A stretch of 49,898 nucleotides of DNA from Listeria grandensis FSL F6-0971 (GTDB lineage Bacteria; Bacillota; Bacilli; Lactobacillales; Listeriaceae). Position 1 is the stretch's first letter; each line of letters opens with the position of its first letter. Shown here piece by piece: positions 16,791 to 26,840 of this stretch. The stretch spans positions 1 to 49,898 of the forward strand of contig NZ_AODD01000031.1 in the NCBI RefSeq assembly GCF_000525835.1. The letters are read 5' to 3'. A program made the position numbers and the translations under genes. Under the pieces are notes generated by a model, which was not told the origin of the DNA, did not search any database, and saw only the letters and a program-made list of their open reading frames with translations.

Positions 16791-18767
16791 TTAGTTTTCT
16801 CCCTTCCAATAAGCATCGATGGCTTGTAAAAGTTGTTGTTTTGCTTCTCTAATCGTAATATTTTTCATCTGGGTTGCCGCATTGGATAAATGTCCACCGC
16901 CACCCAGTTTTTCCATAATGACTTGGACGTTGATTTCGCCTAAGGAACGCGCGCTGATGCCGATCATCTTATCGGGACGCAGTGTAATGACAAATGAGGC
17001 CTGAACGCTTTCCATCGACAACATCGTGTCTGCCGCTTGAGCCGCAATGACAGTGCCAAACACCTCATCTTCACGACCAGTCGCGATCGCCATGCCGTCA
17101 TGATACACCTCGAGTGACTCCACCAAACGGCTTCGTTGCTTAAACGTCTCAATATCTTCTTTTAAAAATTGCTGTACGAGAACGGTGTCCGCGCCAAGTG
17201 AGCGTAAATAACTCGCTGCATCAAAGGTCCGCGAACCCGTGCGAAGTGTGAAGTTTTTCGTATCGACCACAATCCCCGAAAGGAGCGCTGTCGCTTCAAT
17301 TTTGCCGACTTTTTCAGTGGCTGGTTGGTATTCAAAAAGCTCGGTTACCAGTTCCGCTGTCGAAGAAGCATACGGCTCAATGTAGACAAGGACTGGATTC
17401 TCGACAAATTCTTCAGAACGACGATGATGATCGACGACTACGACATGTGCCGCGGTTTCAAGCAATTCGCGATTGATAACCATCGACGGTTTGTGCGTAT
17501 CGACCACAACAAGCAAGCTCTTATCCGTAATCGTATCGAGTGCAACCTGTGGCGTGATAATATTGCGAATCACGTCTGGATACTTCTCGATTTCCCGCAT
17601 TAGGCGCTGTACATCCGGGCTCATTTTACCAGGCTCGACAACAACATAACCTTGCCGCTCATTCATTTCAGCTACTTTCATCACGCCGAGGCTCGAACCA
17701 ACAACGTCCATATCCGGATAACGATGCCCCATCACAAAAACTTGATCGCTCTGCGTAATGAGTTCCTGAAGCGCCTGCGAGATAACCCGCGCCCGAACCC
17801 GCGTCCTTTTCTCCATCGGATTCGTTTTTCCACCATAAAAGCGAACTTGTCCTTCAGGTTGCTTAATCACGACCTGATCCCCACCACGGCCGAGCGCCAA
17901 ATCAAGCCCCGACTGCGCGAGATCCGCCAAATCAATCAAGTCATCCTCTTTGTAACCAATCCCGATACTCAGTGTCAACGGAATATTCTGCTTCGACGTC
18001 CGTTCACGAATCCGGTCAAGAATCTGGAATTTCTCCTCTTCCAACCGATCCAACTGCGCCTCCGTCAAAAAGGCAATAAAGCGATCCGAGGAAATCCGTT
18101 TCAAATAAATCCGGTGTTCCTTCGCCCAGTTCGTCAACATCGATGTCACCAAATTGTTTAGCGCGCTACGTCTACGGTCATCCATGCCCTGCGTCCACTC
18201 ATCATAATTATCCAGAAAAATAATCGCAAAAACCGATTTATCCGCTTGATAACGCGTATTCAAATCATAGTACTCCGTCCGATCATACAGATAAATAATG
18301 CGTTCCTTCCGTTTCACAATCGTATCAAAACGGTGCTCCCGCCACGCAATCGACTGAATCCCTTGATCCTCTTCCCCGCGAATCACCGTCAAAAACTCCG
18401 GCCCAACATCAGCCAGTGACGATCCCAAAATATCATCATCCTGCCCAAAATATTTCGCCATGAACGGGTTAAACCATTCCACATTATAATTCTCATCATA
18501 TAATAAAATCCCCATCGGCATCTCAACCAGCGCCTCACCCTCACTGCGCTTAATCCGATACGACAAGTTAGAAATATATAATTGAACCTCTTTATTCAAT
18601 CGGTTCTCCATGAAAAATAACAATATAACGAGCGATGTAACAGCGACAAATAAAAGTACCGCCAACCACCACTTATAATAAAAAGTGACAACTGTCAGGA
18701 CGAGTACAACTGCTATTAGCCCATACAAAGGATATTTTAGCATTCTTTTCTGAAAAAAACCTGACAT
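16791..18767 (-). CDS. gdpP: Cyclic-di-AMP phosphodiesterase GdpP
   Basis: A 658-residue membrane enzyme that hydrolyses c-di-AMP. Two N-terminal TM helices (about residues 10-55) are followed by a degenerate PAS domain (about 60-145) and a degenerate GGDEF domain (about 170-300, without a GGDEF motif). The DHH and DHHA1 phosphodiesterase domains fill the C-terminal half. The metal-binding motifs are [25 protein letters not shown] and [12 protein letters not shown]; the closing [10 protein letters not shown] is also present. ATG 18767 is chosen (a GGGGGG RBS at about 10 nt) over TTG 18776. It heads the gdpP-rplI-dnaB operon. Confidence 0.95.
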   Translation of the reverse strand: MSGFFQKRMLKYPLYGLIAVVLVLTVVTFYYKWWLAVLLFVAVTSLVILLFFMENRLNKEVQLYISNLSYRIKRSEGEALVEMPMGILLYDENYNVEWFNPFMAKYFGQDDDILGSSLADVGPEFLTVIRGEEDQGIQSIAWREHRFDTIVKRKERIIYLYDRTEYYDLNTRYQADKSVFAIIFLDNYDEWTQGMDDRRRSALNNLVTSMLTNWAKEHRIYLKRISSDRFIAFLTEAQLDRLEEEKFQILDRIRERTSKQNIPLTLSIGIGYKEDDLIDLADLAQSGLDLALGRGGDQVVIKQPEGQVRFYGGKTNPMEKRTRVRARVISQALQELITQSDQVFVMGHRYPDMDVVGSSLGVMKVAEMNERQGYVVVEPGKMSPDVQRLMREIEKYPDVIRNIITPQVALDTITDKSLLVVVDTHKPSMVINRELLETAAHVVVVDHHRRSEEFVENPVLVYIEPYASSTAELVTELFEYQPATEKVGKIEATALLSGIVVDTKNFTLRTGSRTFDAASYLRSLGADTVLVQQFLKEDIETFKQRSRLVESLEVYHDGMAIATGREDEVFGTVIAAQAADTMLSMESVQASFVITLRPDKMIGISARSLGEINVQVIMEKLGGGGHLSNAATQMKNITIREAKQQLLQAIDAYWKGEN

Positions 18768-18832
18768 CAGTTGCAAGCCCCCCTTGCTTTCTTAGTTTCT
18801 AATCTTCCCAAAACGAGGTATCTTCCATATGT

Positions 18833-18838
18833 ATTATA
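18833..18838 (-). promoter_or_regulatory. Possible -10 box upstream of gdpP
   Basis: A perfect minus-strand TATAAT lies 66 bp before the gdpP ATG, but no good -35 stands at the right spacing, so this is tentative. The remaining intergenic sequence to 19029 shows nothing else. Confidence 0.3.
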
Positions 18839-19029
18839 ATCTTATCGTAAGCATTTTCACCTTCTCCTCACCGGAAATGAGAATACTCTAATCATACCAT
18901 AAATCAGGTTTTGAATGTTACTATGAAGCAAAAATGTAACATTGTTTATTCTTATTCAAAACAAAATGTCCCATATTTTCCAGCATCGGCATATCCCAGC
19001 TTCCAAACAAGCACAGTACGCAACCAAAA

Positions 19030-19058
19030 TTGACAATTTTTTGGCGGTATACTAGAAT
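19030..19058 (+). promoter_or_regulatory. Sigma-A promoter of the aldo/keto reductase gene
   Basis: A perfect TTGACA (19030-19035), 17-nt spacer and TAGAAT (19053-19058), 70 bp before the ATG at 19129. Confidence 0.7.
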
Positions 19059-19128
19059 AACCCTAGGCACTAACTAGCATTTTTTAGGATAATAAGGTGC
19101 TAAATAAAAGTAAAGTGGGCTGATTCAT

Positions 19129-20019
19129 ATGACTGTTGAAAATTTACCAAATGTAGGTTTAGGAACTTGGCTATTAACTGATTTTAACGAACTGAAACAT
19201 GCTATCCAGGCTGCTTGGGAAACTGGCTACCAACATATCGATACCGCACAAGTCTATAATAATGAATATGATATTGGTGTTATTTTAAAAGACTTAGCAA
19301 TAGACCGTTCTGAGCTATTTTTAACGACTAAAATCGCGCCCATGAACTACAAGAAACACACAAAAACCTCGGTTCACCAATCTTTACAACGCTTGGGTAC
19401 AGACTATCTAGATTTGGTATTACTTCATGCCGAATTGAACAAAACACTGAACTTATCAGCTTATCAAGCTTTACTAGAACTGCAAAAAGAAGGAATTATC
19501 CGCCATGTCGGCGTATCTAATTTTTCAATTGCAGGGATTCAAGATCTTGTAGAAGCGACTGGGGTAAAACCGTATTGTAACCAGATTGTATGTTCACCGA
19601 CAACACGTTCTGCTGAGCTCGAAGCATTCTGTCTATCCGAAGGCATTCTCCTAACCGGCTATTCGATTCTGAAGCCCTACTTCACACCAAATCCTTTTTA
19701 TCCAGATTCAGCTTTAACCGATGCAGAAAAAGCGAAACTGGACACTTTATGTAAAAAATATGACGTCGGTATTGGCCAACTGCTCAATAAATGGGCGCTA
19801 CAGCATCACTATCACATCATTCCTAAATCAAGCAATCCAAAGCGTGTCAAAGAAAATTATCAGCTTGATTTTGATATCGCGGCATCTGATATGTCCATTA
19901 TCGATGAAATGAACCGTTATTCTGCCGCAGAATACCGAGAAGACGTGAAGAAATGGGAAAATAACGTTACCGAAGAACAACTGGAAAACGGCTTATTATA
20001 TGAACAACATTTCAAATGA
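19129..20019 (+). CDS. Aldo/keto reductase
   Basis: A 296-residue NADPH-dependent oxidoreductase with a TIM-barrel fold. The catalytic tetrad is visible: Asp and Tyr in HIDTAQVYNNE, Lys in LTTKIAP and His in LVLLHAE. The cofactor-binding C-terminal motif IIPKSSNPKRVKENY is intact. It belongs to the 2,5-diketogluconate reductase-like branch; the substrate cannot be deduced. It is monocistronic with its own promoter and terminator and lies divergent from gdpP in the accessory segment. Confidence 0.92.
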   Translation: MTVENLPNVGLGTWLLTDFNELKHAIQAAWETGYQHIDTAQVYNNEYDIGVILKDLAIDRSELFLTTKIAPMNYKKHTKTSVHQSLQRLGTDYLDLVLLHAELNKTLNLSAYQALLELQKEGIIRHVGVSNFSIAGIQDLVEATGVKPYCNQIVCSPTTRSAELEAFCLSEGILLTGYSILKPYFTPNPFYPDSALTDAEKAKLDTLCKKYDVGIGQLLNKWALQHHYHIIPKSSNPKRVKENYQLDFDIAASDMSIIDEMNRYSAAEYREDVKKWENNVTEEQLENGLLYEQHFK

Positions 20020-20028
20020 ACAGAAAAG

Positions 20029-20070
20029 AAGGGATGGAAAGTCTAAATTCAGATTTTCCATCCCTTTTTT
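20029..20070 (+). terminator. Terminator after the aldo/keto reductase gene
   Basis: AAGGGATGGAAA (20029-20040) pairs with TTTCCATCCCTT (20055-20066), followed by a T-run. It probably also serves the convergent HAD gene. Confidence 0.88.
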
Positions 20071-20081
20071 AACGTATTATT

Positions 20082-20938
20082 TTATGTCCAGACTTTCCAT
20101 ATTTCATCCGTTCTCCATTGCTGTAAAACTAGCCCCAAGAGCAAATACTCGATCTTCAATAAATTTCGAAACACCGTGATTGTGTTTGTATCTGTAATAT
20201 AATCACATACAGACTTCACCTCACCTATGGAATTCCCCATTGCGACAGATACAGCTTCCTTATTTAACATCGGAAGATCATTATAGCTATCTCCAAAAGC
20301 GATGACTTCAGATGTCAGAATTCCCAAGTGTTCACACAGCTTATATAATACCAAACCTTTATCAACACCCTCATTCATAAACTCCAAGAAAAATGGTTTT
20401 GATATCGTCATGCTCAAATACCCTTCTGAAAACGATGCTAATTTAGACTCTAAATGCTTTAACATAGTCGGATTTTCCAATAAAATAACTTTAGTAACTT
20501 CCTCTTCTAAAATATCATCATAGACTCTAGGAACCACAATCTCCATGCCTGTTATATCACCCTCAATATCTGTGTATTTATTATACTCTGTCGCTACAAT
20601 CGCATTCTCTATATAAGTTTGCATATACACATTATACTTTTGGCTAATATTATAAAGTTCCCCCAGTGCTCCTTTTGGTAAAGACATATGAAAGATCGAT
20701 CTTTCATTCTTGCAATCATAATAGCAGCACCATTAAATGAAATTAAATACCCCCCATATTTCCCCAACTCTAACTCTTCTGCCAACGCTTCCATCGCAAA
20801 AGTAGGCCTCCCTGAAGATAGTGCCACTTTGATTCCTTGTTGTTGTGCTTTTATCAGTGTTGCCTTATTAACAGATGATAGCTCGAGGTCGTCATTCAAC
20901 AGCGTGTCGTCCAAATCTAGCATTAATAACCTAACCAT
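20082..20938 (-). pseudogene. HAD-IIB (Cof-like) phosphatase, one frameshift
   Basis: The N-terminal part (from ATG 20938) carries HAD motif I DLDDTLLND and motif II LSSGRPTF, and runs to ISFNGAA. The rest, one frame away, carries MSLPKGALGELY, the cap region and motifs III/IV (the GDSYNDLPML signature). The switch is near 20718-20722: adding one base there restores a continuous protein of about 285 residues (NGAAIYDCKNERSIFHM). The intact form would be a cytoplasmic sugar-phosphate or nucleotide-type phosphatase. It lies 9 bp after the VOC gene and is probably co-transcribed. The break may be real or a sequencing error. Confidence 0.8.
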
Positions 20939-20947
20939 CGTATCCCC

Positions 20948-21427
20948 CTAATTTATTAAATCTACATGTCCTTGTTCGAATTCCCATTGCACCCCATATT
21001 TATCAAGGAAATAAAAGTACCACGTGTTACTTATGTTTCGCTGCACTTCTTCTTTCGCAGTCCCCACTACATTTTCCCCAGATATTTCAAAATCATTTAT
21101 TGTTATATCATCAATCTTACATGGTTCATAGCCTAGAGATTTATTTATGAAAGTAACCCCATCTATCTTTTTCACTCGACTAAACTCTGTTTCGATATTT
21201 CTAACAGATAAAGCAATGTGTTTTACTCCTTCCACGGTAGTCACATCTTTCTGCCTTATTGTTTCAGGATCAATGGGCGTCGTTTTAGGCGTATGATATT
21301 CCATTAATTCTAATACAAGCATCTCTCGTTCTCCTAGTCTTGCTGGTTTTTCAATGTCAATGTCTATAAAGCTATTCGTATCGTTTATTGGTAAATATTC
21401 TTTCAACCCGACAGCCTTCATCTCCAT
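20948..21427 (-). CDS. VOC (glyoxalase/bleomycin-resistance) superfamily protein, possibly N-terminally truncated
   Basis: 159 residues. The second half has a recognisable VOC half-module, VKHIALSVRNIETEFSRVKK ... YFYFLDKYGVQWEFEQGH, with the metal-ligand-type His and Glu. The first approximately 70 residues correspond to the end of a first half-module; the usual opening strand and helix with the first metal ligand are absent. AAGGAGAG precedes the ATG at 21427, so the shortened form can be translated. The substrate is unknown. It is the first gene of a pair with the HAD phosphatase. Confidence 0.65.
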   Translation of the reverse strand: MEMKAVGLKEYLPINDTNSFIDIDIEKPARLGEREMLVLELMEYHTPKTTPIDPETIRQKDVTTVEGVKHIALSVRNIETEFSRVKKIDGVTFINKSLGYEPCKIDDITINDFEISGENVVGTAKEEVQRNISNTWYFYFLDKYGVQWEFEQGHVDLIN

Positions 21428-21808
21428 CTCTCCTTTCTTTTTTTGTCGAACTAGAAAATTTTGTATTTCTAATTCACACTCAGTGTAACAAAAAAAGAAG
21501 CCTTTGCAGCTACTTTGTTCAATTATTCTTATAACTTTCGAATTTGGAATGATAAACCATTTTTTTAAAAAACGCTTTCATTATTGTTTTTCCATTTTTA
21601 GTGAGGTTCATTTTTTCTTAGATTAGGTTGTCTAATATCTGAAAAGTGTCAGTCAAGGTGATATCAACTTAGTTTCTATATGATCTTTTAAGAAAATGCA
21701 TGTAACTCTTTTTATGTTCAAAAAGAAAGCGATTTCTTGTGGGGTGACCTAAAATATCGGTTCTACTATTAGGTACTTGGATGGCAGATAATCTGTTAAA
21801 CAAAAAAT
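21428..21808. other. Intergenic region upstream of the VOC gene
   Basis: It holds a small palindrome, ACACT-C-AGTGT (21476-21486), of operator type about 50 bp before the VOC start, and otherwise AT-rich sequence with no open frame I can assign. I could not find a strong promoter. Confidence 0.4.
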
Positions 21809-21870
21809 AAAACTCCCTAATAAAGTAGTTCTGGAGGTTTTCCATTGCCTACTTTATTAAGAGAGTTTTT
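21809..21870 (-). terminator. Terminator of the MMPL transporter gene
   Basis: A long stem, AAAACTCCCTAATAAAGTAG with CTACTTTATTAAGAGAGTTTT (21809-21828 / 21849-21869), lies 30 bp after the transporter stop. Flanking A/T runs could let it work in both directions. Confidence 0.82.
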
Positions 21871-21900
21871 AGCATCTAATCAAAGTGCTTGTTTTTACTA

Positions 21901-24033
21901 CTACTTTTTATCTTTCAAGTGATGCCCTTCGATATCAAGCGATGGCAACACTTTATCGAGCCATTTCGGCATGTACCATGAGCCTTTTCCAAATAGTTTC
22001 GTTAGGGCTGGGATGATGGTTAGGCGGACGATGAACGCATCGAACAAGACGCCGAAACCGAGGGAAATCCCGATTGATTTGATCATTGGGTCTGGCGCGA
22101 AAACAAAACTGATGAAAACGGAGAACATGATCAGTGCTGCTGCAATGATGACAGGCCCACTTTCTTTTAAACCTGTTTTGATGGAATGCGTGTTGTCTTT
22201 TGTCAGGGTATACTCTTCGTGAACGCGGGACATGAGGAATACCTCGTAATCCATCGCGAGTCCGAACAGGATACCGATCGTGATGACTGGTAGGAACGCG
22301 AGAACTGGACCGGTGGTGCTGATGCCGAATAGTTCGCTAAATACGCCGTCTTGCATGACCATTGTGGTGAATCCTAGTGTCGCTGTTAATGAAAGCACGA
22401 AGCCAAGTACGGCTGTCAATGGGATTAGTAGCGAACGGAACACGACGGTGAGCAAGATGAATGCCAACACAACGATAACGCCTGCGAAAACTGGAATCGC
22501 GTCGTTAAGCTTTTGCGACATGTCAATGTTGATCGCGCTTTGTCCGGTTACTTCCATACTGATATTGTATTTGTTATCCGCTGTTTTTGCGTAGCTGCGC
22601 AAGTCATGAACGAGTTGCGTTGTTTTGCTACTCGTCGGTCCTGTTTTTGGAATGACGGTAATCAGTGCGTAGTCGCCGTTTTCATTTGGCATTGGCGGCG
22701 TGACGATTGCCACGTTTTTCATGCCTGAGATATGTTTTGTAACTTCGGTTAGATTCGCGGCACTGCCTTTGTCGGTTGTATCTGCCAAAATAACTAGCGG
22801 GCCGTTGAATCCTTCGCCAAACTTGTCAGATAGAATGTCGTATGCTTTTTTCTCAGTGGAATCTTTCGGTTTCGAGCCGTTATCCGGGATTCCGAGTTCC
22901 ATTGAGCCAAACGGAATGCTTAGTCCGCCAAGAACGATAACTGCAGCTAAGAACGCGATAAGCGGCTTCCCAACAACGAATTTCGTCCAAATGTTGTCGC
23001 CTTTTTTACCAGTTTTCTCTTTTTGTGGCTTGATTTTCTTGTGGAAAATACCGATGAACGCTGGGATTAGGATTAGCGCAGAAAGCACGGCGAAAAGAAC
23101 GCTGAGCGCGGAGGCAAGCCCCATCACAGTCAGGAATTCGATACCGACAAGGGATAAACCACAAACGGCGATAATAACGGTAATTCCGGCAAAAATAACG
23201 GCGCTACCTGCTGTCCCTGTCGCAAGTCCAACTGCTTTTAGATGATTTTTCTCGGTGCGAATGATTTGGCGGTATTTAAATAGGATAAATAACGCGTAAT
23301 CGATTGCAACGGCGAGGCCAATCATGACCGCAAGCGTGAGTGTGACATTTGGCATCTCGAAGAAACTTGAAATGATCGCGATGATACCGACACTTGTTCC
23401 AAGACTCAGGATTGCTGTGATGATTGGCAGTCCTGCTGCAATAACGGAACCGAACGCGATGATTAGAATCACGAGTGCCACGACGATACCGATGGCTTCG
23501 GACGAGCCGCCAATGTCCATTGGTGTAATCATGACATTACCTGTTAACTCGGTTTCAATGTGTTTGTCGTCCATACCTTTTAGTGCGTCTTTGACTTGGT
23601 CGACCGATTTTTCACCAACCGCCATCGCATTGACGCTATAGCTAATATCCGCAAAAGCTGTCGTCATGTCTGGACTGATTGTTTTTGCTTCGTATGGATT
23701 CGCGATGCCTTCTATTTTATCGTCACTTTTCTTGATTTCTGCTAAAACTTTCATGATAGCAGCTTGTGATTCTGGTGTCACAATACCTTTTTCTTGATCG
23801 CTTTTGAACACGACTCTGATGCTACCTTTTTGACTGTCTTGTTTAAATTCTTCCTCGATTTTATTCGATGTATCGAGTGATTTTAGGCCGCTCATTTTGA
23901 TATCGTCAGTAAAATTAATACCTTTGATGCCTAGTACGGCCACGATAATTCCTAAAACAACAAACCAGGAAATAATCGTTTTCCATTTGTGTTTCGCAAA
24001 AGTTTGTCCTAGTTTGTAAAGTAAATTTGCCAA
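21901..24033 (-). CDS. MMPL-family (RND superfamily) transporter
   Basis: A 710-residue membrane protein with the two-fold MMPL layout. Each half has one TM helix, a large extracellular loop and five more TM helices (first half about residues 15-340, second about 360-685). RND-type motifs include AVAIDYALFILFKYRQ and GLAMDYEVFLMSRVHEEY. These proteins use proton motive force to export lipids or drugs. The start is TTG 24033, with AAGGAGG 10 nt upstream and no better ATG. A TetR-family regulator gene, now broken, is divergent 135 bp away, suggesting classic repressor control of an efflux gene. Confidence 0.92.
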   Translation of the reverse strand: MANLLYKLGQTFAKHKWKTIISWFVVLGIIVAVLGIKGINFTDDIKMSGLKSLDTSNKIEEEFKQDSQKGSIRVVFKSDQEKGIVTPESQAAIMKVLAEIKKSDDKIEGIANPYEAKTISPDMTTAFADISYSVNAMAVGEKSVDQVKDALKGMDDKHIETELTGNVMITPMDIGGSSEAIGIVVALVILIIAFGSVIAAGLPIITAILSLGTSVGIIAIISSFFEMPNVTLTLAVMIGLAVAIDYALFILFKYRQIIRTEKNHLKAVGLATGTAGSAVIFAGITVIIAVCGLSLVGIEFLTVMGLASALSVLFAVLSALILIPAFIGIFHKKIKPQKEKTGKKGDNIWTKFVVGKPLIAFLAAVIVLGGLSIPFGSMELGIPDNGSKPKDSTEKKAYDILSDKFGEGFNGPLVILADTTDKGSAANLTEVTKHISGMKNVAIVTPPMPNENGDYALITVIPKTGPTSSKTTQLVHDLRSYAKTADNKYNISMEVTGQSAINIDMSQKLNDAIPVFAGVIVVLAFILLTVVFRSLLIPLTAVLGFVLSLTATLGFTTMVMQDGVFSELFGISTTGPVLAFLPVITIGILFGLAMDYEVFLMSRVHEEYTLTKDNTHSIKTGLKESGPVIIAAALIMFSVFISFVFAPDPMIKSIGISLGFGVLFDAFIVRLTIIPALTKLFGKGSWYMPKWLDKVLPSLDIEGHHLKDKK

Positions 24034-24090
24034 TTGATTGTTTCCTCCTTCAATTCACGCTATTATATATTTATAGACATACAGTGTATA

Positions 24091-24116
24091 TTACATGATT
24101 TCGAGATGAAATGTAA
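24091..24116. promoter_or_regulatory. Candidate TetR operator between the MMPL and tetR genes
   Basis: TTACAT (24091-24096) and ATGTAA (24111-24116) form an imperfect dyad in the 135-bp divergent promoter region. Spacing and size suit a TetR dimer. No experimental or comparative support is available here. Confidence 0.35.
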
Positions 24117-24168
24117 GAACCAGATTGTTTATTTTGTATAGTTAAGCAACACTTTAGGAGATGTGTAG

Positions 24169-24718
24169 ATGAAAAATTCAGATTTAAGGGTGCAAAAAAA
24201 CAAAAAAAAGCGCTCTATGAGACTTTATTGAAAATGCTTGAAAAAGAAGAATTATCAAGCATTACAGTCAATGATATTTGTAAGGAAGCACTTGTTCACC
24301 GGACGACTTTTTATAAACATTTCTATGATAAATATGATTTATTGATGTACGTTTTGCATTGAGCAGTTTTCAGGATTATTTTGCGCTAGATATCAAAGAT
24401 CGAATTAATCATCCTTTCCAGTCTGGATTTGATACCGTTTATATGGATATGCAGTTGGCGCTTGAGAAGCAGAAAAATGATGATACGTTTTTCAAGACGA
24501 TGGCTTCTTTTTTCTTGACGGAGTTTCAGAAAGATATTGAGGCGAACATCGATAAATTGACAGTCGCCAGTGATATTCCTCCTGATTTGTTGACCTATAT
24601 TTACGCTGCGAACCTTGGTGCGATTATGTATTGGTCACAGCAGATGACTGAGCCTGCAGATTGGGCGCAGATGGATACGTTGTTCAAGGCGGTTTTACCG
24701 GTGAAAATTGATTTGTGA
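24169..24718 (+). pseudogene. TetR/AcrR-family regulator, frameshifted
   Basis: ATG 24169 follows AGGAG at 8 nt, but the frame stops after 20 codons. Reading on in another frame gives KKALYETLLKMLEKEELSSI, then TVNDICKEALVHRTTFYKHF, a textbook TetR helix-turn-helix. A second shift near 24352-24355 joins the C-terminal ligand-binding part (LSSFQDYFALDIKDRIN to the stop at 24718). Removing one A from each of the runs at 24194-24200 and 24202-24209 restores RVQKTKKALYE. The repaired protein would be about 180 residues and the likely repressor of the divergent MMPL gene. Confidence 0.8.
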
Positions 24719-24761
24719 TACACCGTTTTAATAGGCCATATTGCAAAACCTTTATTTCACT

Positions 24762-24822
24762 AAAAAAGCCACACTTGCATTCAAGTCCTAGAAATAGGAT
24801 GAAAACACATGTGTCGCTTTTT
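24762..24822. terminator. Bidirectional terminator between the tetR remnant and an aldo/keto reductase
   Basis: AAAAAAGCCACAC (24762-24774) pairs with GTGTCGCTTTTT (24811-24822), with an inner TCCTA/TAGGA hairpin. It lies between convergent genes. Confidence 0.75.
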
Positions 24823-24831
24823 CTTATGCCA

Positions 24832-25749
24832 TTAAGGCAGCTCATTACCCGCTGCCAGATAGATTTCGTACCATTCTTGTCGTGTTAACGTAATATTGGA
24901 CGCCGCGCTAATCGCTTGCAAACGTTCAGGATTCATCGTTCCGACCACCGTTTGAATCTTCGCCGGATGACGTAGAATCCACGCCGTCGCAATTGCTGTA
25001 TTTTCTACACCTTTTTCAGCGGCAATGCGGTCGATGACTGTGTTTAACTCTGGGAATTTCGGATTATCGAGGAAAACACCTTCGAAAAAGCCAAATTGGA
25101 ACGGTGACCACGCTTGAATCGTAATATCTTTTAGGCGGCAATAATCTAAAATGCTACCGTCACGATCCACAGAACGGTCAATCGTCATGTTCACATTAAG
25201 ACCCGCGTCAATCATACCTGTATTCGTAACACTGAGCTGTAACTGATTCGCGACCAATTTTTGCTCGACATATTTACTCAAAAGCTCGATTTGCATCGGA
25301 TTCTGGTTACTCACACCAAACTCCCGCACTTTCCCATTCTTCTTAAGTATCGTAAACGCCTCTGCTACCTCTTCCGGTTCCACCAACGTATCAGGACGAT
25401 GGAGCAGTAAAATATCGATGTAATCCGTCTGCAAACGCTTTAAAATACCATCCACCGACTCTAAAATATGCTCTTTCGAAAAGTCGAACATGCCTGGACG
25501 AATACCACATTTCGACTGTAAAATCATTTTTTCACGTACCGCTGGGTTCATTCCAACCGCATCCGCGAAAACTTCTTCTGATTTTCCACCACCATAAATA
25601 TCTGCGTGGTCGAAGAAATTAATCCCCGCATCCATCGCTGTGTTGATCATTTTCGCTGCATCATCCTTAGATAAATCGGCCATACGCATACAACCAAGCG
25701 CGATTTCAGGAACTAGCAAGCCACTGTTACCAAGATTAATTTTGTTCAA
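24832..25749 (-). CDS. Aldo/keto reductase, YdhF-like
   Basis: A 305-residue oxidoreductase with tetrad residues in FFDHADIYGGG (Asp, Tyr), QSKCGI (Lys) and LLLHRPD (His). The cofactor-binding C-terminal region VVGTMNPERLQAI matches the YdhF-type AKR branch. I prefer TTG 25749 as start (AGAGG 8 nt upstream; sequence NKINLGNSGL). GTG 25758 lies on top of the RBS. The physiological substrate is unknown. It follows the DUF4003 gene by about 70 bp on the same strand and may be read from it. Confidence 0.9.
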   Translation of the reverse strand: MNKINLGNSGLLVPEIALGCMRMADLSKDDAAKMINTAMDAGINFFDHADIYGGGKSEEVFADAVGMNPAVREKMILQSKCGIRPGMFDFSKEHILESVDGILKRLQTDYIDILLLHRPDTLVEPEEVAEAFTILKKNGKVREFGVSNQNPMQIELLSKYVEQKLVANQLQLSVTNTGMIDAGLNVNMTIDRSVDRDGSILDYCRLKDITIQAWSPFQFGFFEGVFLDNPKFPELNTVIDRIAAEKGVENTAIATAWILRHPAKIQTVVGTMNPERLQAISAASNITLTRQEWYEIYLAAGNELP

Positions 25750-25821
25750 TGGAAACACCTCTTTGTCTTATTTGATAAACACTTACGCTTCTATTTTCAC
25801 ACGCTCACTGGGCGAAGTCAA

Positions 25822-26601
25822 TCAAGAGCCTCCGCCACTACTCGCAGCCGCAGCACTCGCCGCTGCCGCCCGCTCGATTGCAATCAACACGTGCACCGAC
25901 ACCATCAAACTCTCGACCTGCTCCTTCGTCATATTCCGCGCCTGATCCTCGGTGTACAAACTAAGCGCCATCGCCGTATAAAACTCCCGATTCCACCGCA
26001 ATCCGCTATCCTCACGCATCGCTTCTAACAAATCAAAAAACACCGCATCAAGATCTGTACTCTCCCGCACGTAAGCCAAAATCCCAAGCGTCACATAATG
26101 AATGGGTCTAATTTTCACATCCGCGCGCTCAAGTTCCTCCGCCAAATGCACCACTTTCTTCACATAATTCGCGTCACGTTCCATATAAATCAACGTAGAA
26201 GTCGCCGCCAAAAACTGCAAACTATCATTTCTTCTGAATCCCGCACGATTAAATTCAGTGAAATAATACTCATTAATTTCCGTCAACTGCTCTACCGAAA
26301 GCGACGTCTCCAGTTGCGCCATCAAAACCGCCGATGTCACGTCCTCAGCTCCGGTCAAAAACGGGTGCTGCTTACGCAAAGCCATGTAAATATCGCGTGC
26401 ACGATCCGCCACATTCCGCGGTTTATCCGCTTTCAAAAGCAAATACGCACCGAAATACGTAAAGTTCGTCCGCTTGAACCCACTTTCCACAAGAAATCTA
26501 ATCCGTTTATCAATCCCCATCACGCCCGAATTTTTCACCCGCTGAAAGTTCACCAATAAATCATTCACAACCCTACCGCTATCAAAAACTAAATCCGCCA
26601 T
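25822..26601 (-). CDS. DUF4003-family protein
   Basis: A 259-residue, mostly helical cytoplasmic protein matching the uncharacterised DUF4003 family (signature-like stretches GFKRTNFTYFGAYLLL and RRNDSLQFLAATSTLIY). The C-terminus is a low-complexity tail (ERAAAASAAAASSGGGS), a feature shared by several members. The start is ATG 26601, about 11 nt after AAAGGAG; a GTG 12 bases earlier overlaps the RBS. No catalytic motif is visible and the function is unknown. Confidence 0.8.
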   Translation of the reverse strand: MADLVFDSGRVVNDLLVNFQRVKNSGVMGIDKRIRFLVESGFKRTNFTYFGAYLLLKADKPRNVADRARDIYMALRKQHPFLTGAEDVTSAVLMAQLETSLSVEQLTEINEYYFTEFNRAGFRRNDSLQFLAATSTLIYMERDANYVKKVVHLAEELERADVKIRPIHYVTLGILAYVRESTDLDAVFFDLLEAMREDSGLRWNREFYTAMALSLYTEDQARNMTKEQVESLMVSVHVLIAIERAAAASAAAASSGGGS

Positions 26602-26732
26602 CCGCCGTCGCACTCCTTTGATATCACGTTATTTATTATACTTATTGTACCAAAGGACGAAAAAGACTACAAACAGCGACTTCAAGCACATGTTAGAAGA
26701 TCGTAGCGATAAAAAGTAGACAGCCTATTAAA

Positions 26733-26765
26733 AAACACCCTAGCTACTGGAGCAGCTAGGGTATT
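26733..26765 (-). terminator. Terminator of the APC permease gene
   Basis: ACCCTAGCT (26737-26745) pairs with AGCTAGGGT (26754-26762). On the minus strand the stem is followed by six T, about 80 bp after the permease stop. Confidence 0.88.
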
Positions 26766-26840
26766 TGGGTGTTCACATGACACTTATATTTCCGCACTCG
26801 TTATAGCACCATTTAAATTGCTTTCAAATGCGTCGTCAAC

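Noticed and set aside
21600-21780. Possible decayed insertion-sequence transposase
   Set aside because: Frames give only short fragments with no convincing transposase motif, so I cannot support it.
23324-23641. Plus-strand open frames opposite the MMPL gene
   Set aside because: Shadow frames rich in T, M and P opposite hydrophobic codons; no start signal or homology.
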